Notes: generated from the sequence alone by a model not told the origin. A stretch of 64,000 nt of DNA from Frigidibacter sp. ROC022 (GCF_024723735.1 NZ_JANQDU010000004.1:310001-374000), one strand, 5' to 3'; positions 46,006 to 55,331 are shown, counted from the stretch's first letter. A program made the numbers and translations.

Positions 46006-46757
46006 CGGGTGGTCCGGAACATATCATCGGCGTAACCACGCACAGCCGACGGGGGGCGATCCGGCACCGGTTTCGCTATGGCGTCGACTATGTGCTGATC
46101 GATCCCGAAGCCTCGGCCCGCGGCCCGCTGCTGTTCTCGCGCAGCCGCTTCAACCTGGCGGCGGTTCAGGATCGCGACCACGGCGGCCCGATCGGCGCCG
46201 GTCGCGGCCCGGTCTGGGCCCGCGAGGTTCTGGCTGCGGCCGGGCTGACGGACCCGGGCCTGACCCTGATGTTGCTGACCCAGCCCCGGTTTCTGGGCTT
46301 TGGCTTCAACCCGGTGAGCTTCTGGCTGGCTTGCGATGGTGCGGCGCTGATCGCGGTGATCGCCGAGGTCTCGACCCCTTTCGGCGACCGCCATTCCTAC
46401 CTCTGCCACCGTCCCGGCTTTGCACCGATCGGCGCCGACAGCCGGATCACCGCCCCGAAGGCGCTGCATGTCTCGCCCTTCCAGCAGATCGCGGGCAGCT
46501 ACGAATTCGGCTTCGACCTGACGCCTGACCGCATCGCGATCCGGATCCTGCACCGGAACGGCGACGAGGGCGTCATTGCAACGCTCTCCGGCCCGCGCGC
46601 GACGCTGACCAATGCCGGACTGCTGCGCGCCGCCCTGCGTCGCCCGCTGGGCGCGCTCCGCACCCTTGCGCTGATCTACTGGCAGGCCCTGCGCCTGAAA
46701 CTGAAAGGCGCCCGATATCGGACCCGACCGACCCCACCAAAATCCGAGGTGACCTGA
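46002..46757 (+). CDS. DUF1365 family protein
   Basis: Protein of 251 aa from ATG 46002 (overlaps the upstream stop by 4 nt). The N-terminal THSRRGAIRHRFRYGVDYVLID and the LLTQPRFLGFGFNPVSFW motif identify DUF1365. The family recurs between amine-oxidase-like flavoproteins and cyclopropane-fatty-acid-synthase-like enzymes and is thought to act on fatty acyl chains, but its reaction is unproven. It overlaps the next gene by 1 nt. Confidence 0.87.
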   Translation: MTGGPEHIIGVTTHSRRGAIRHRFRYGVDYVLIDPEASARGPLLFSRSRFNLAAVQDRDHGGPIGAGRGPVWAREVLAAAGLTDPGLTLMLLTQPRFLGFGFNPVSFWLACDGAALIAVIAEVSTPFGDRHSYLCHRPGFAPIGADSRITAPKALHVSPFQQIAGSYEFGFDLTPDRIAIRILHRNGDEGVIATLSGPRATLTNAGLLRAALRRPLGALRTLALIYWQALRLKLKGARYRTRPTPPKSEVT

Positions 46758-47914
46758 TGCTGTTCCTGACCAACCGCGTGAAGCATGACTTTCTGGAGAC
46801 CTGTGCAAGGATCAGAACCGGCAGCCTGCGTCTGCGCACGCCCGAGGGCGAGACCTACGATTTCGGTCAGGGCAGCCCCGCAGCCGAGATGGAGATCCGC
46901 GACTGGTCGGTGGTCACCGCGCTTGCGGCCCGCGGCGATATCGGGCTGGGCGAAACCTATGTCGCCGGTCTGTGGGAGACCCCGTCGATCGCGGACCTGA
47001 CCGCCGTTGCGCTCGGCAATCTCGAACAGTTTCGCGGCTATGCCTACGCCGGGTTCTGGAACAGTCTGAAATTCCGCTTCGTCAACCGGCTGATGCGGGC
47101 CAATACCCGGCGCGGCGCGGCCCGGAACATCCGCAGCCATTACGATGTGGGCAACGAGTTCTACCAGCTCTGGCTCGACGAAAGCATGACCTATTCCTCG
47201 GCCATCTTCGCGCCGGACGATGACGACCTGCACCGGGCCCAGACCCGAAAATACGACCGGATTCTGCAACGTCTCGGCGAAGGCGAGGGCGTGCTGGAAA
47301 TCGGCTGCGGCTGGGGCGGGTTCGCCGAACGGGCCGCGAACTCGGGGCGCAGGGTCACCGGGCTGACGATCTCGCCCAGCCAGAAGGGCTATGCCGATGC
47401 GCGTCTGGACGGGCGCGCCGACATCCGGTTGCAGGACTACCGCGAGACGACCGGGACATTCGACAATATCGTTTCGATCGAGATGATCGAGGCCGTCGGC
47501 CAGGCCTATTGGCCGACCTATTTCGCCACGCTCAAGGCGCGGCTGGCCGAACATGGGCGGGCAATGATCCAGGCGATCACGGTGCCCGACAGCTATTTCG
47601 ACACCTATCGGCGCAGCTCCGACTATATTCGCCACTACACCTTTCCCGGCGGCATGCTGCTGTCGCAAGGGGTGATCGCGGATCAGGCCCGCCGCGCCGG
47701 TCTGGCTGTCCGGAACGTCCACGCTTTCGGGGCCGACTATTCCCGCACCTGCGCCTTGTGGAACGCAAGGCTGGACGGCGCGGCGGACCGCATCAGGCGG
47801 CTTGGCCATGACAGCGGCTTCCTGCGCAACTGGCGCTTCTACCTGGGCATCTGCACGGCCTCCTTCGCCGTGGGCCAGACCGATGTGGTCCAGGTCGAGC
47901 TGGCCCATGCCTGA
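46757..47914 (+). CDS. Cyclopropane-fatty-acyl-phospholipid synthase-like methyltransferase
   Basis: SAM-dependent methyltransferase of 385 aa. The N-terminal domain is followed by SHYDVGNEFYQLWLDESMTYSSAIF, motif I VLEIGCGWGGFAE near residue 180, and IEMIEAVG, all typical of CFA synthases (length and FPGGMLLSQGV also match). In an RpoE operon, its R. sphaeroides counterpart contributes to modified (furan) fatty acids under singlet-oxygen stress. It overlaps the SDR gene by 8 nt. Confidence 0.9.
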   Translation: MLFLTNRVKHDFLETCARIRTGSLRLRTPEGETYDFGQGSPAAEMEIRDWSVVTALAARGDIGLGETYVAGLWETPSIADLTAVALGNLEQFRGYAYAGFWNSLKFRFVNRLMRANTRRGAARNIRSHYDVGNEFYQLWLDESMTYSSAIFAPDDDDLHRAQTRKYDRILQRLGEGEGVLEIGCGWGGFAERAANSGRRVTGLTISPSQKGYADARLDGRADIRLQDYRETTGTFDNIVSIEMIEAVGQAYWPTYFATLKARLAEHGRAMIQAITVPDSYFDTYRRSSDYIRHYTFPGGMLLSQGVIADQARRAGLAVRNVHAFGADYSRTCALWNARLDGAADRIRRLGHDSGFLRNWRFYLGICTASFAVGQTDVVQVELAHA

Positions 47915-48644
47915 ACCGGAGCGGATCTGGATCATCGGCGCAAGCGAGGGCATCGGTGCCGCCCTGGCGCGGGCATGGGCGGGGCAGGGGGCGCGGCTGA
48001 TCCTGTCGGCCCGCTCGTCCGGTCGTCTCGACGAGCTCTCCGCCGAGTTCGGGCCGGGCCATGTCGCGCTGCCGCTCGACGTCGGGGATCGCGGCAGCAT
48101 CGACGCGGCCGTCGAGCGCATCGCGGCGACCGGGCCTCTGGACCGGGTGGTCCATCTCGCGGCGCTCTATGATCCGGGCCGGGTCGAGGAGCTTGACCCC
48201 GAGCGGGCGGCGCGGATCGTCACGGTCAACCTGACCGGCAGCTTCCATGTCGCGCAGGTCGCGCCGCGACTGCTGCGGCGCGGCGGACAACTGGCGCTCT
48301 GCGGCTCGGTCGCGGGCTATATCGGTCTGCCGCAGGGCCAGATCTATTCCGCAACAAAGGCCGGGGTGATCAATCTGGCCGAATCCCTGCACGTCGAGCA
48401 GGCCGGCCGCCTCGACGTGCGGCTGATCTCGCCGGGTTTCGTCGATACAAGGCTGACGCGGCGCAACGACTTCGACATGCCCGGAATCGTCTCTGCCGAA
48501 ACGGCCGCCCGGGCGATCATCGCGGGGTTGAACCGGCGCCGGTTCGAGGTGCATTTCCCGCGCCGCCTGACATTCGGGCTCAAGCTGCTTGCCGCCATGC
48601 CCTATTGGGCCTGCTTGCCACTTACCCGCAGGCTGGTCCGTTGA
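47907..48644 (+). CDS. SDR-family oxidoreductase
   Basis: Short-chain dehydrogenase of 245 aa from ATG 47907. The NAD(P) site (GASEGIGAALARAW), the catalytic Ser in LCGSVAGYIG and the Y-x3-K motif (YSATKAGV) are all present. It is the fourth gene of the RpoE-type operon and probably acts in the same lipid-modification pathway. Substrate unknown. Confidence 0.88.
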   Translation: MPEPERIWIIGASEGIGAALARAWAGQGARLILSARSSGRLDELSAEFGPGHVALPLDVGDRGSIDAAVERIAATGPLDRVVHLAALYDPGRVEELDPERAARIVTVNLTGSFHVAQVAPRLLRRGGQLALCGSVAGYIGLPQGQIYSATKAGVINLAESLHVEQAGRLDVRLISPGFVDTRLTRRNDFDMPGIVSAETAARAIIAGLNRRRFEVHFPRRLTFGLKLLAAMPYWACLPLTRRLVR

Positions 48645-48678
48645 TCCTCGGCGCGTCCGCCGCACAGGAGACAATCCC

Positions 48679-49077
48679 ATGCAGATCCTGATCCTCTACG
48701 GTGTCACCGCCGTGTTCTTCTTTGCGCTGGATGCGGCCGGTCTTCGGCTGCTGATCAAACCGGTTTTCGAGCGCCACGTCTCGCATCTCTTCGCCGAGCC
48801 GTTTCGCGTGGTGCCCGCCGCGCTGTTCTATCTGGGCTATGTCGCGGGCCTGTTGTGGTTCGTTTCGCTGCCCGCATTGCGTGCCGGTGATCCCCTGGCG
48901 GCGCTGCTCGGCGGTGTGGCCCTCGGGCTTCTCGCCTATGGCACCTACGAGTTCACCAACTACGCCACGCTTCGTGACTGGTCGGTCGAACAACTGGTCG
49001 TCGACACGATCTGGGGCGGCGTCCTGACCGGGGTGTCGGCCTGGGCGGGGGTCCTGCTGGTCCGCGCCCTGGGCTGA
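48679..49077 (+). CDS. DUF2177 family membrane protein
   Basis: Small integral membrane protein of 132 aa with four hydrophobic segments, from ATG 48679 (AGGAG upstream). The segments RLLIKPVFERHVSH, LLAYGTYEFTNYATL and DTIWGGVLTG match DUF2177. It is the last gene of the RpoE-type operon; the function of the family is unknown. Confidence 0.83.
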   Translation: MQILILYGVTAVFFFALDAAGLRLLIKPVFERHVSHLFAEPFRVVPAALFYLGYVAGLLWFVSLPALRAGDPLAALLGGVALGLLAYGTYEFTNYATLRDWSVEQLVVDTIWGGVLTGVSAWAGVLLVRALG

Positions 49078-49175
49078 AGAGAACCCGCCAAGGTTGCAAG
49101 TTCTGGCCGCACTTCCGCCCGATTCGGTGACCAGACTGGCGTCACCTGTCCCCGACGCGAGCGATTGGATTTCAG

Positions 49176-49571
49176 ATGGATGCCCTGGCGAGAAACGACG
49201 ATCCGACCCTTCCGGTCCGGTCGCCGCACGCCATGGCCGTCCACAGCCCGGAACTCGCCGGTTTGGAAAAGGTCCGCGCCCGATTCCTTGAATCGCATTA
49301 CGATCACCACGACCGGCTGGAAATCCTGCTGGAACGGGTGAGCCGGGGCGAGGATGTCGCCACGCATCTGAGCGAGGCGAAGGGCATGTTGCACCGGATC
49401 GCCGGAACCGCCGGAATGCTGGGCTATGGACGGCTGGGCACCGAAGCCCGCGAAGTCGAATACCTGCTCGACACCGAACTGGCCAATGCGGTGGAACAGC
49501 CGGATCGGGCGATCCTGGCCATCGACCGGTTCCTCGACACGTCGATGGCGGTCTGCGTCCCCGATCCCTGA
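49176..49571 (+). CDS. Hpt-domain protein (orphan histidine phosphotransfer protein)
   Basis: Soluble protein of 131 aa. The phosphoacceptor motif MLHRIAGTAGMLGYGRLG places the active His at residue 73; it is flanked by the four-helix pattern of Hpt domains. No histidine kinase or response regulator is adjacent. It stands alone between the RpoE-type operon and the TetR gene, so its partner must be elsewhere. Confidence 0.78.
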   Translation: MDALARNDDPTLPVRSPHAMAVHSPELAGLEKVRARFLESHYDHHDRLEILLERVSRGEDVATHLSEAKGMLHRIAGTAGMLGYGRLGTEAREVEYLLDTELANAVEQPDRAILAIDRFLDTSMAVCVPDP

Positions 49572-49627
49572 GAAGCCGGCAGCGTCATGGGCAGTCGTCC
49601 TGCCTGCGACAGTTCAGCCCTTGATTC

Positions 49628-49643
49628 AATCAATCGATTGATT
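49628..49643. promoter_or_regulatory. TetR-family operator candidate (16-bp perfect palindrome)
   Basis: AATCAATCGATTGATT is a perfect palindrome 25 nt upstream of the regulator's start, where a TetR-family autorepressor would bind. The spacing covers the expected promoter region. Confidence 0.65.
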
Positions 49644-49667
49644 AAAGTGGGGCGCAAGGAGTTGCAG

Positions 49668-50342
49668 ATGCCCGAGTCGCACGTGCCCCGACCGCAGCCA
49701 GCGCAGGACAGCGAGGTTCCGACCGGAACCCGTGCCGCGCTTCTGGATGCAGGGCTGCACCTGTTCGGCAAGAAGGGCTTCGATGCCACCTCGACCCGTG
49801 AACTGGCCGAACGGGCGGGCACCAATGTCGCCTCGATCGCCTATCATTTCGGCGGCAAGGACGGGCTGCATCTGGCCTGCGGCGCCGAGCTGGTGCGCCG
49901 GTTCAAGGCGGTGATCGGCAGCCACCCCCTGCCGGTGCCCGAGACGGCCGAGGCCGCACGCGCGCTTCTTGAGAGGATACTCCGCCAGTTCACCGGGTTC
50001 CTGCTGGCCGGCTCGCAGGTCAGCGATCTGGTCGGTTTCATGCTGCGCGAGGTGAGCAGCAACGGCCCGGTGCTGAGCCTCGTCTACAGCAACATGATCG
50101 AACCGAAGCATCGCGAGCTTTGTGCGATCTGGGCCAGGGCCAGCGGCGAGCCGGTCGAGTCCGAAGCCCTGCGGCTGCGGGTCTTCTCCTTGCTGGGCCA
50201 GGTGCTCTATTTCCGGATCGGCCACTCGATCGTCGCGCGTCGCATGGACTGGGAGGCATTCGGCCCCGCCGAGGTCGATCAGATCACCCAAATCCTGATT
50301 GAGAATCTGCACAGACTTCTGACCCCGGAGGACATCAAATGA
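49668..50342 (+). CDS. TetR family regulator (CecR/YbiH-like, DUF1956 C-terminal domain)
   Basis: Repressor of 224 aa from ATG 49668 (AAGGAG upstream; an earlier in-frame ATG at 49587 lies before the operator). The TetR HTH is AALLDAGLHLFGKKGFDATSTRELAERAGTNVASIAYHFGGK, here split as LFGKKGFDATSTRELAERAG and IAYHFGGK. The CecR type is inferred from the YbhG/F/S-like efflux genes that follow with 4-nt overlaps. Confidence 0.87.
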   Translation: MPESHVPRPQPAQDSEVPTGTRAALLDAGLHLFGKKGFDATSTRELAERAGTNVASIAYHFGGKDGLHLACGAELVRRFKAVIGSHPLPVPETAEAARALLERILRQFTGFLLAGSQVSDLVGFMLREVSSNGPVLSLVYSNMIEPKHRELCAIWARASGEPVESEALRLRVFSLLGQVLYFRIGHSIVARRMDWEAFGPAEVDQITQILIENLHRLLTPEDIK

Positions 50343-51307
50343 GCGCCTTGGTCTGCTCGATCCCGTTGCTTTCGGCCCTGTTCACCTCCTGCCTGCCGCC
50401 GCTGCCCTATGCCTCGGGCTATGTCGAAGGCGAATATGTGCTGGTCGCCCCGGTGGCGACGGCGCAGATCACCCGCCTGTTGGTCGATCGCGGTGACAGG
50501 GTGGCCGCCGGAGAGCCCTTGGTCGACATGGAGCGCCGCGACGCGGTGATCGCGCTGGCCTCGGCCGAGGCGGCGCTGGCCCAGGCCGAGGCCAATCTGG
50601 CGAACCTTCTGGAAGGGGCCAGGCCGGAAGAGATCAAGGCGATCGAAGCCTCGCTGACCTCGGCAAAGGCGCAGGCCGACGAGGCCGCGCGGACCGCCGA
50701 GCGCAACCGGTCGCTGGCCGAGCGCGGGGTGATCACCGCGACACAGCGCGACGACGCCCAGACCGCCGCCGAAGTGGCCCGCGCCAAGGTGGCCGAGATC
50801 GAGGCCAACCTCGCCGCGGCGCAGCTTCCGGCCCGGCCGCAGCTGATCGCCGCCGCCCGCGCCGCGCTGGACGGCGCCCGCGCCGCCCGCGACAAGGCGC
50901 GATGGAACCTTGACCAGCGGCAACTGTCCGCCGCCACGCCGGGGACCATCTTCGACATCATCCGCAGCCCCGGAGAACTGGCCGGCCCCTCGGCGCCGGT
51001 GCTGTCGATGCTGCCGGACGGGGCGGTGAAGCTGCGGCTCTATGTCCCCGAGGACGTGGTCTCGGAGATTCATCCGGGCAGCCGGCTGAGCGTGCATTGC
51101 GACGGCTGCCAGCCCGGCCTGACCGCGACGGTCAACTATGTCTCGGATGCGCCCGAGTTCACCCCGCCGGTGATCTATTCGCTGGAGAACCGGCAGAAGC
51201 TGGTGTTCCTGATCGAGGCCCGCCCGGACAGCGACTCGGGCGCGTTGAAGCCGGGCCAGATTGTCGATGTCGATCTGGCCGACCTACCGGAGACGCCCGC
51301 CGAATGA
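50339..51307 (+). CDS. HlyD/YbhG-like periplasmic adaptor (membrane fusion protein)
   Basis: Adaptor of 322 aa with an N-terminal membrane anchor (LLSALFTSCLPPLPYASGYVEGEY; shown in part), a lipoyl/barrel-sandwich start at VLVAPVATAQI and a long Ala/Glu-rich coiled coil between about residues 70 and 190. It joins the inner-membrane ABC transporter to the outer membrane. The pair of 4-nt overlaps with the regulator and ATPase shows one transcription unit. Confidence 0.9.
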   Translation: MSALVCSIPLLSALFTSCLPPLPYASGYVEGEYVLVAPVATAQITRLLVDRGDRVAAGEPLVDMERRDAVIALASAEAALAQAEANLANLLEGARPEEIKAIEASLTSAKAQADEAARTAERNRSLAERGVITATQRDDAQTAAEVARAKVAEIEANLAAAQLPARPQLIAAARAALDGARAARDKARWNLDQRQLSAATPGTIFDIIRSPGELAGPSAPVLSMLPDGAVKLRLYVPEDVVSEIHPGSRLSVHCDGCQPGLTATVNYVSDAPEFTPPVIYSLENRQKLVFLIEARPDSDSGALKPGQIVDVDLADLPETPAE

Positions 51308-52236
51308 CGCCCGAGAACGCCATATCGGTGCAGGGCCTGGTCAAGCGCTTCGGCAACCGCACCGTGGTCGATCAGGTCTCGCTCGACGTGGCGGCGGGTG
51401 AGATCGCCGGCTTCCTGGGTCCGAACGGGTCGGGCAAGACCACGACGATCCGGCTGATGTGCGGCCTGCTGACCCCCGATGCCGGCTCCGGCACCGTGCT
51501 GGGCCGCGACATCCTCAGCGAAGGCGCGGCGATCAAGCGCGAGGTCGGCTACATGACCCAGCGGTTCTCGTTCTACGAGGACCTGTCGATCGAGGAGAAC
51601 CTCAACTTCGTCGCCGGGCTCTACCGGTTGCGCCCGGCGCGGCGCTATGTGCGTGACACGCTGGAAGACCTCGGGCTGACCTCGCGCCGCCATCAACTGG
51701 CGGGGTCGCTGTCGGGCGGCTGGAAACAGCGGCTGGCGCTGGCCGCCTGCATCATGCACAAGCCGCGCCTGCTGATGCTGGACGAGCCGACCGCGGGCGT
51801 CGATCCCAAGGCGCGGCGCGAGTTCTGGGATGAAATCCATACCCGGGCCGCGGAAGGTCTGACGGTGCTGGTCTCGACCCATTACATGGACGAGGCCGAG
51901 CGGTGCCACCGGATCAATTACATCGCCTATGGCAGGCTGGTGGCGCGCGGCACCGTGGACGAGGTGGTGGCGGGCGCCGGTCTGACGACGCTGGTGCTGA
52001 ACGGCACGGCCGCGGCCACCGCGGCGGCGGCAAAGCAACTGCGCGGCGCGCCGGGCGTGGCACAGGTGGCGCCCTTCGGCACCACGCTGCATGTGGTCGG
52101 CCATGACGCGGCGGCGTTGCGCGCCTCGGCCGAGGCGGCGGCAAAATCCACCGGGTCGAGCCTGCATGACAGCGAGACCTCTCTCGAGGACGTGTTCATC
52201 CAGCTGATGGGCGCCGCGCAGGACAACATGCAATGA
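51304..52236 (+). CDS. ABC exporter ATP-binding protein (YbhF-like)
   Basis: ATPase of 310 aa from ATG 51304. Walker A GPNGSGKTT near residue 40, Q-loop MTQRFSFYEDLS, signature LSGGWKQRLALAACIM and Walker B LLMLDEPTAGVDP are intact. Unlike E. coli YbhF it has only one nucleotide-binding domain (E. coli YbhF is a double-length protein), so it must dimerise. Confidence 0.92.
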   Translation: MTPENAISVQGLVKRFGNRTVVDQVSLDVAAGEIAGFLGPNGSGKTTTIRLMCGLLTPDAGSGTVLGRDILSEGAAIKREVGYMTQRFSFYEDLSIEENLNFVAGLYRLRPARRYVRDTLEDLGLTSRRHQLAGSLSGGWKQRLALAACIMHKPRLLMLDEPTAGVDPKARREFWDEIHTRAAEGLTVLVSTHYMDEAERCHRINYIAYGRLVARGTVDEVVAGAGLTTLVLNGTAAATAAAAKQLRGAPGVAQVAPFGTTLHVVGHDAAALRASAEAAAKSTGSSLHDSETSLEDVFIQLMGAAQDNMQ

Positions 52237-53369
52237 GCCGCTGGTTTTCGGTCCGCCGTCTCTGGACGCTGCTGGTGAAGGAAGTGATCCAGATGCGGCG
52301 CGACAGGGTCACCTTCGCGATGATGCTGGGCGTGCCGCTGATGCAGTTGCTGCTGTTCGGCTTCGCGATCAATTCCGATCCCAAGAACCTGCCCGCGGCG
52401 CTGGTCGCCCCGACCCAGGACCGGTTCACCCGCGCCATCGTCACGGCGCTGGAACTGACGAATTACTATCGCTTTTCCTACGCCGGGGTTTCCGCCGCCG
52501 AGGCCGAGGCGCTGCTGGTCCGGGGCGATGTCTCTTTCGTCGTCACCGTGCCGTCCGACTTCGGCCGCCGGGTCGAGCGTGGAGATCATCCGACGATCCT
52601 GGTCGAGGCCGATGCCACCGACCCCTCGGTCGCCTCGGGCGCGATCTCGACACTCAGCACCGTCGCCGCCGAGGCGCTTCTGCGTGAACTGGGAACCGAA
52701 GCGCAGGCCGAAGCCCAGGCCGAGACCCAGCTGCAGGTGGTGGTCCACAAGCGCTACAACCCCGAAGGCATCACGCAATACAACATCGTGCCCGGACTGC
52801 TGGGGGTGATCCTGCAGATGACCATGGTGATGATGACCTCGATGGCACTGACCCGCGAGATCGAGCGCGGGACGATGGAGAACCTGCTGGCGATGCCGGC
52901 CTCTCCGATCGAAATCATGCTGGGCAAGGTGCTGCCCTATCTCGGTGTCGGTTCGGTGCAGGTGGTGGTGGTCCTGCTGGCGGCCAAGCTGATCTTCGGT
53001 GTGCCCTTCGTCGGCGGCTTGCCGTTGCTGCTGACCGGGGTGTTCATCTTTGTCCTGTCGCTGGTGATCCTCGGCTATCTGATCTCGACGGCGGCGCGGA
53101 CCCAGATGCAGGCGATGCAGCTGACGTTTTTCTTCTTCCTGCCGTCGCTGATGCTCTCGGGATTCATGTTTCCGTTCCGGGGAATGCCGGTCTGGGCGCA
53201 GAAGCTGGGCGAGATCTTCCCGTTGACGCATTTCCTGCGGATGATCCGGGCGGTGATGCTGAAAGGCTCGGACTATGCCGGGGTCGCCCAGCCGCTGGCG
53301 GCGATGGGCGTCTTCGTGCTGATCTTCTCGATCCTTGCGCTGTTGCGCTTCCGCCGGACGCTGGACTGA
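52233..53369 (+). CDS. ABC-2 type permease (YbhS/YbhR-like)
   Basis: Membrane subunit of 378 aa with an N-terminal helix, a periplasmic domain of about 150 aa and five further helices. The YNPEGITQYNIVPGLLGVIL and REIERGTMENLLAMPASPIE motifs are diagnostic for this ABC-2 type. Only one permease follows, whereas E. coli has YbhS and YbhR. Confidence 0.92.
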   Translation: MSRWFSVRRLWTLLVKEVIQMRRDRVTFAMMLGVPLMQLLLFGFAINSDPKNLPAALVAPTQDRFTRAIVTALELTNYYRFSYAGVSAAEAEALLVRGDVSFVVTVPSDFGRRVERGDHPTILVEADATDPSVASGAISTLSTVAAEALLRELGTEAQAEAQAETQLQVVVHKRYNPEGITQYNIVPGLLGVILQMTMVMMTSMALTREIERGTMENLLAMPASPIEIMLGKVLPYLGVGSVQVVVVLLAAKLIFGVPFVGGLPLLLTGVFIFVLSLVILGYLISTAARTQMQAMQLTFFFFLPSLMLSGFMFPFRGMPVWAQKLGEIFPLTHFLRMIRAVMLKGSDYAGVAQPLAAMGVFVLIFSILALLRFRRTLD

Positions 53370-53447
53370 GACAACGGGCCGCGCGGCCTGCGCGGGGGCA
53401 GGGGCGAACCGGCGGCCGCGGCCATGGCCTTTCCCCCGATACACCAT

Positions 53448-53473
53448 GGGGGCGCGGCTTGCGCCGCGCCCCC
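53448..53473. terminator. Hairpin between convergent genes
   Basis: An 11-bp perfect stem (GGGGGCGCGGC / GCCGCGCCCCC) with a TTGC loop lies between the convergent permease (53369) and glpV (53518) genes. A second, shorter repeat CCGGACC-AGG-GGTCCGG is at 53491-53507. Neither has a T-run on either strand; a bidirectional terminator role is inferred from position. Confidence 0.5.
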
Positions 53474-53517
53474 AGGCACTCGCTACCCTTCCGGACCAGG
53501 GGTCCGGACAATCGGAC

Positions 53518-55251
53518 CTACTGCCAGGACTTGATCAACTCGTCGTAGCTGATGGTCTGGGGCGTGTCCTTTTCGTTCTCGATCTTCAGCTGCGGGGCCA
53601 GGTTGCCCTTGGCGACCGCATCCGCGTTCCAGTAGGCAAGGTCATGCTCTTCGGCCAGCTTCGGGCCGATGTCGCCCTGGATGCCGGCCCGCTCGAGCCG
53701 TGCCAGAACCTTCTCCTGCTCGGCACAGAGGCTGTCCATCGCCTCCTGAGCGGTCTTGGCCCCCGAGGACGCATCCCCGATCGCCTGCCACCAGAGCTGC
53801 GCCAGCTTCGGATAGTCCGGAACGTTGGTGCCGGTGGGCGACCACTGGACCCGCGCCGGCGACCGGTAGAACTCGATCAGCCCGCCCAGTTCCGGCGCAC
53901 GCTTGGTGAAGCTCTCGTCCTGGATCGAGCTTTCCCGGATCAGGGTCAGGCCGACATGGGACTTCTTCAGGTCCACGGTCTTCGAGACGACGAACTGGGC
54001 ATAGAGCCAGGCCGCCTTGGCGCGATCGTCCGGGGTCGATTTCAGCAGGGTCCAGGAACCCACGTCCTGGTAGCCCAGCTTCATCCCGTCCTTCCAGTAG
54101 ACACCGTGCGGCGAGGGGGCCATGCGCCATTTCGGCGTGCCGTCCTCGTTCATCACCGGCAGGCCGGGCTTGACCATGTCGGCGGTGAAGGCGGTGTACC
54201 AGAACATCTGCTGGGCAATCTCGCCCTGCGCCGGGACCGGGCCGGCCTCGCCGAAGGTCATGCCCTGGGCGGCGGGCGGCGTGTATTTGGCCAGCCACTC
54301 CAGATATTTCTCGATCGCGTAGACAGATGCCGGGCCGTTGGTGTCGCCACCACGGGCCACGCAGGAGCCGACCGGGCGGTCGTTCTCGTCGACCTTGATG
54401 CCCCATTCGTCGACCGGCTTGCCGTTCGGCAGGCCCTTGTCGCCGTTTCCGGCCATCGACAACCAGGCATCGGTGAACCGCCAGCCGAGGCTCGGGTCCT
54501 TCTTGCCGTAGTCCATGTTGCCGTAGACCGATTTCGGGCCGCCCATATAGGACATGTCGCGACCGGTGAAGAATTCGGCGATGTCCTCATAGGCCGACCA
54601 GTTGATCGGCACGCCGAGCTCGTAGCCGTATTTCGCCTTGAAGTCGGCCTTGGTCTTCTCGTCGTTGAACCAGTCGTAGCGGAACCAGTAGAGGTTGGCG
54701 AATTGCTGGTCGGGAAGCTGATACAGCTCGCCGTCCGGCGCGGTGGTGAAATCGGTCCCGATGAAGTCGTCGAGGTCCAGCATCGGGTCGGTGACATCCT
54801 TGCCGACGCCGGCCATCCAGTCGGTCAGGCTGCGGGCCTGCTGATAGCGCCAGTGGGTGCCGATCAGGTCCGAGTCGTTGACATAGGCATCATAGATGTT
54901 CTCGCCCGACTGCATCTGCGTTTGCAGCTTCTCGACCACATCGCCTTCGCCGATCAGATCATGGGTGACCTTGATGCCGGTGATCGCGGTGAAGGCAGGG
55001 GCCAGCACCTTGGACTCATACTCATGCGTGGTGATGGTTTCCGAAACCACCTTGATCTCCATCCCGGCAAAGGGCTTGGCGGCGTCGATGAACCACTGCA
55101 TCTGCTTTTCCTGATCGGCCCGGTCCAGCACCGAGAGATCGCCGATCTCGGAATCGAGGAACGCTTTCGCGGCCTCCATATCGGCCCAACTCGGGCCGGT
55201 CAGCGCGCACATCGCCAGGGCGATGGCGGTTGCAGAGTAACGTAGTCTCAT
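53518..55251 (-). CDS. glpV: Glycerol ABC transporter substrate-binding protein GlpV-like
   Basis: Periplasmic binding protein of 577 aa, long for the class but normal for GlpV. Signal peptide (MRLRYSATAIALAMCALTGPSWA, cleaved near Ala23, then DMEAAKAFL). The GEGDVVEKLQTQMQSG segment and the length place it with the alphaproteobacterial glycerol importers (GlpSTPQV, first described in Rhizobium). It is the last gene of the glpD-S-T-P-Q operon. Confidence 0.9.
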   Translation of the reverse strand: MRLRYSATAIALAMCALTGPSWADMEAAKAFLDSEIGDLSVLDRADQEKQMQWFIDAAKPFAGMEIKVVSETITTHEYESKVLAPAFTAITGIKVTHDLIGEGDVVEKLQTQMQSGENIYDAYVNDSDLIGTHWRYQQARSLTDWMAGVGKDVTDPMLDLDDFIGTDFTTAPDGELYQLPDQQFANLYWFRYDWFNDEKTKADFKAKYGYELGVPINWSAYEDIAEFFTGRDMSYMGGPKSVYGNMDYGKKDPSLGWRFTDAWLSMAGNGDKGLPNGKPVDEWGIKVDENDRPVGSCVARGGDTNGPASVYAIEKYLEWLAKYTPPAAQGMTFGEAGPVPAQGEIAQQMFWYTAFTADMVKPGLPVMNEDGTPKWRMAPSPHGVYWKDGMKLGYQDVGSWTLLKSTPDDRAKAAWLYAQFVVSKTVDLKKSHVGLTLIRESSIQDESFTKRAPELGGLIEFYRSPARVQWSPTGTNVPDYPKLAQLWWQAIGDASSGAKTAQEAMDSLCAEQEKVLARLERAGIQGDIGPKLAEEHDLAYWNADAVAKGNLAPQLKIENEKDTPQTISYDELIKSWQ

Positions 55252-55331
55252 GGTCTTCCTCCCGTCGTGTTGATTCTTCTCAGTTCAGTGGTCTTCCCCG
55301 GCACGGGCTCCTCTCCGTCCGGCATTCTGTG

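Noticed and set aside
53335-55245. Long + strand frame opposite glpV
   Set aside because: Antisense shadow of glpV; no ribosome-binding site or family features.
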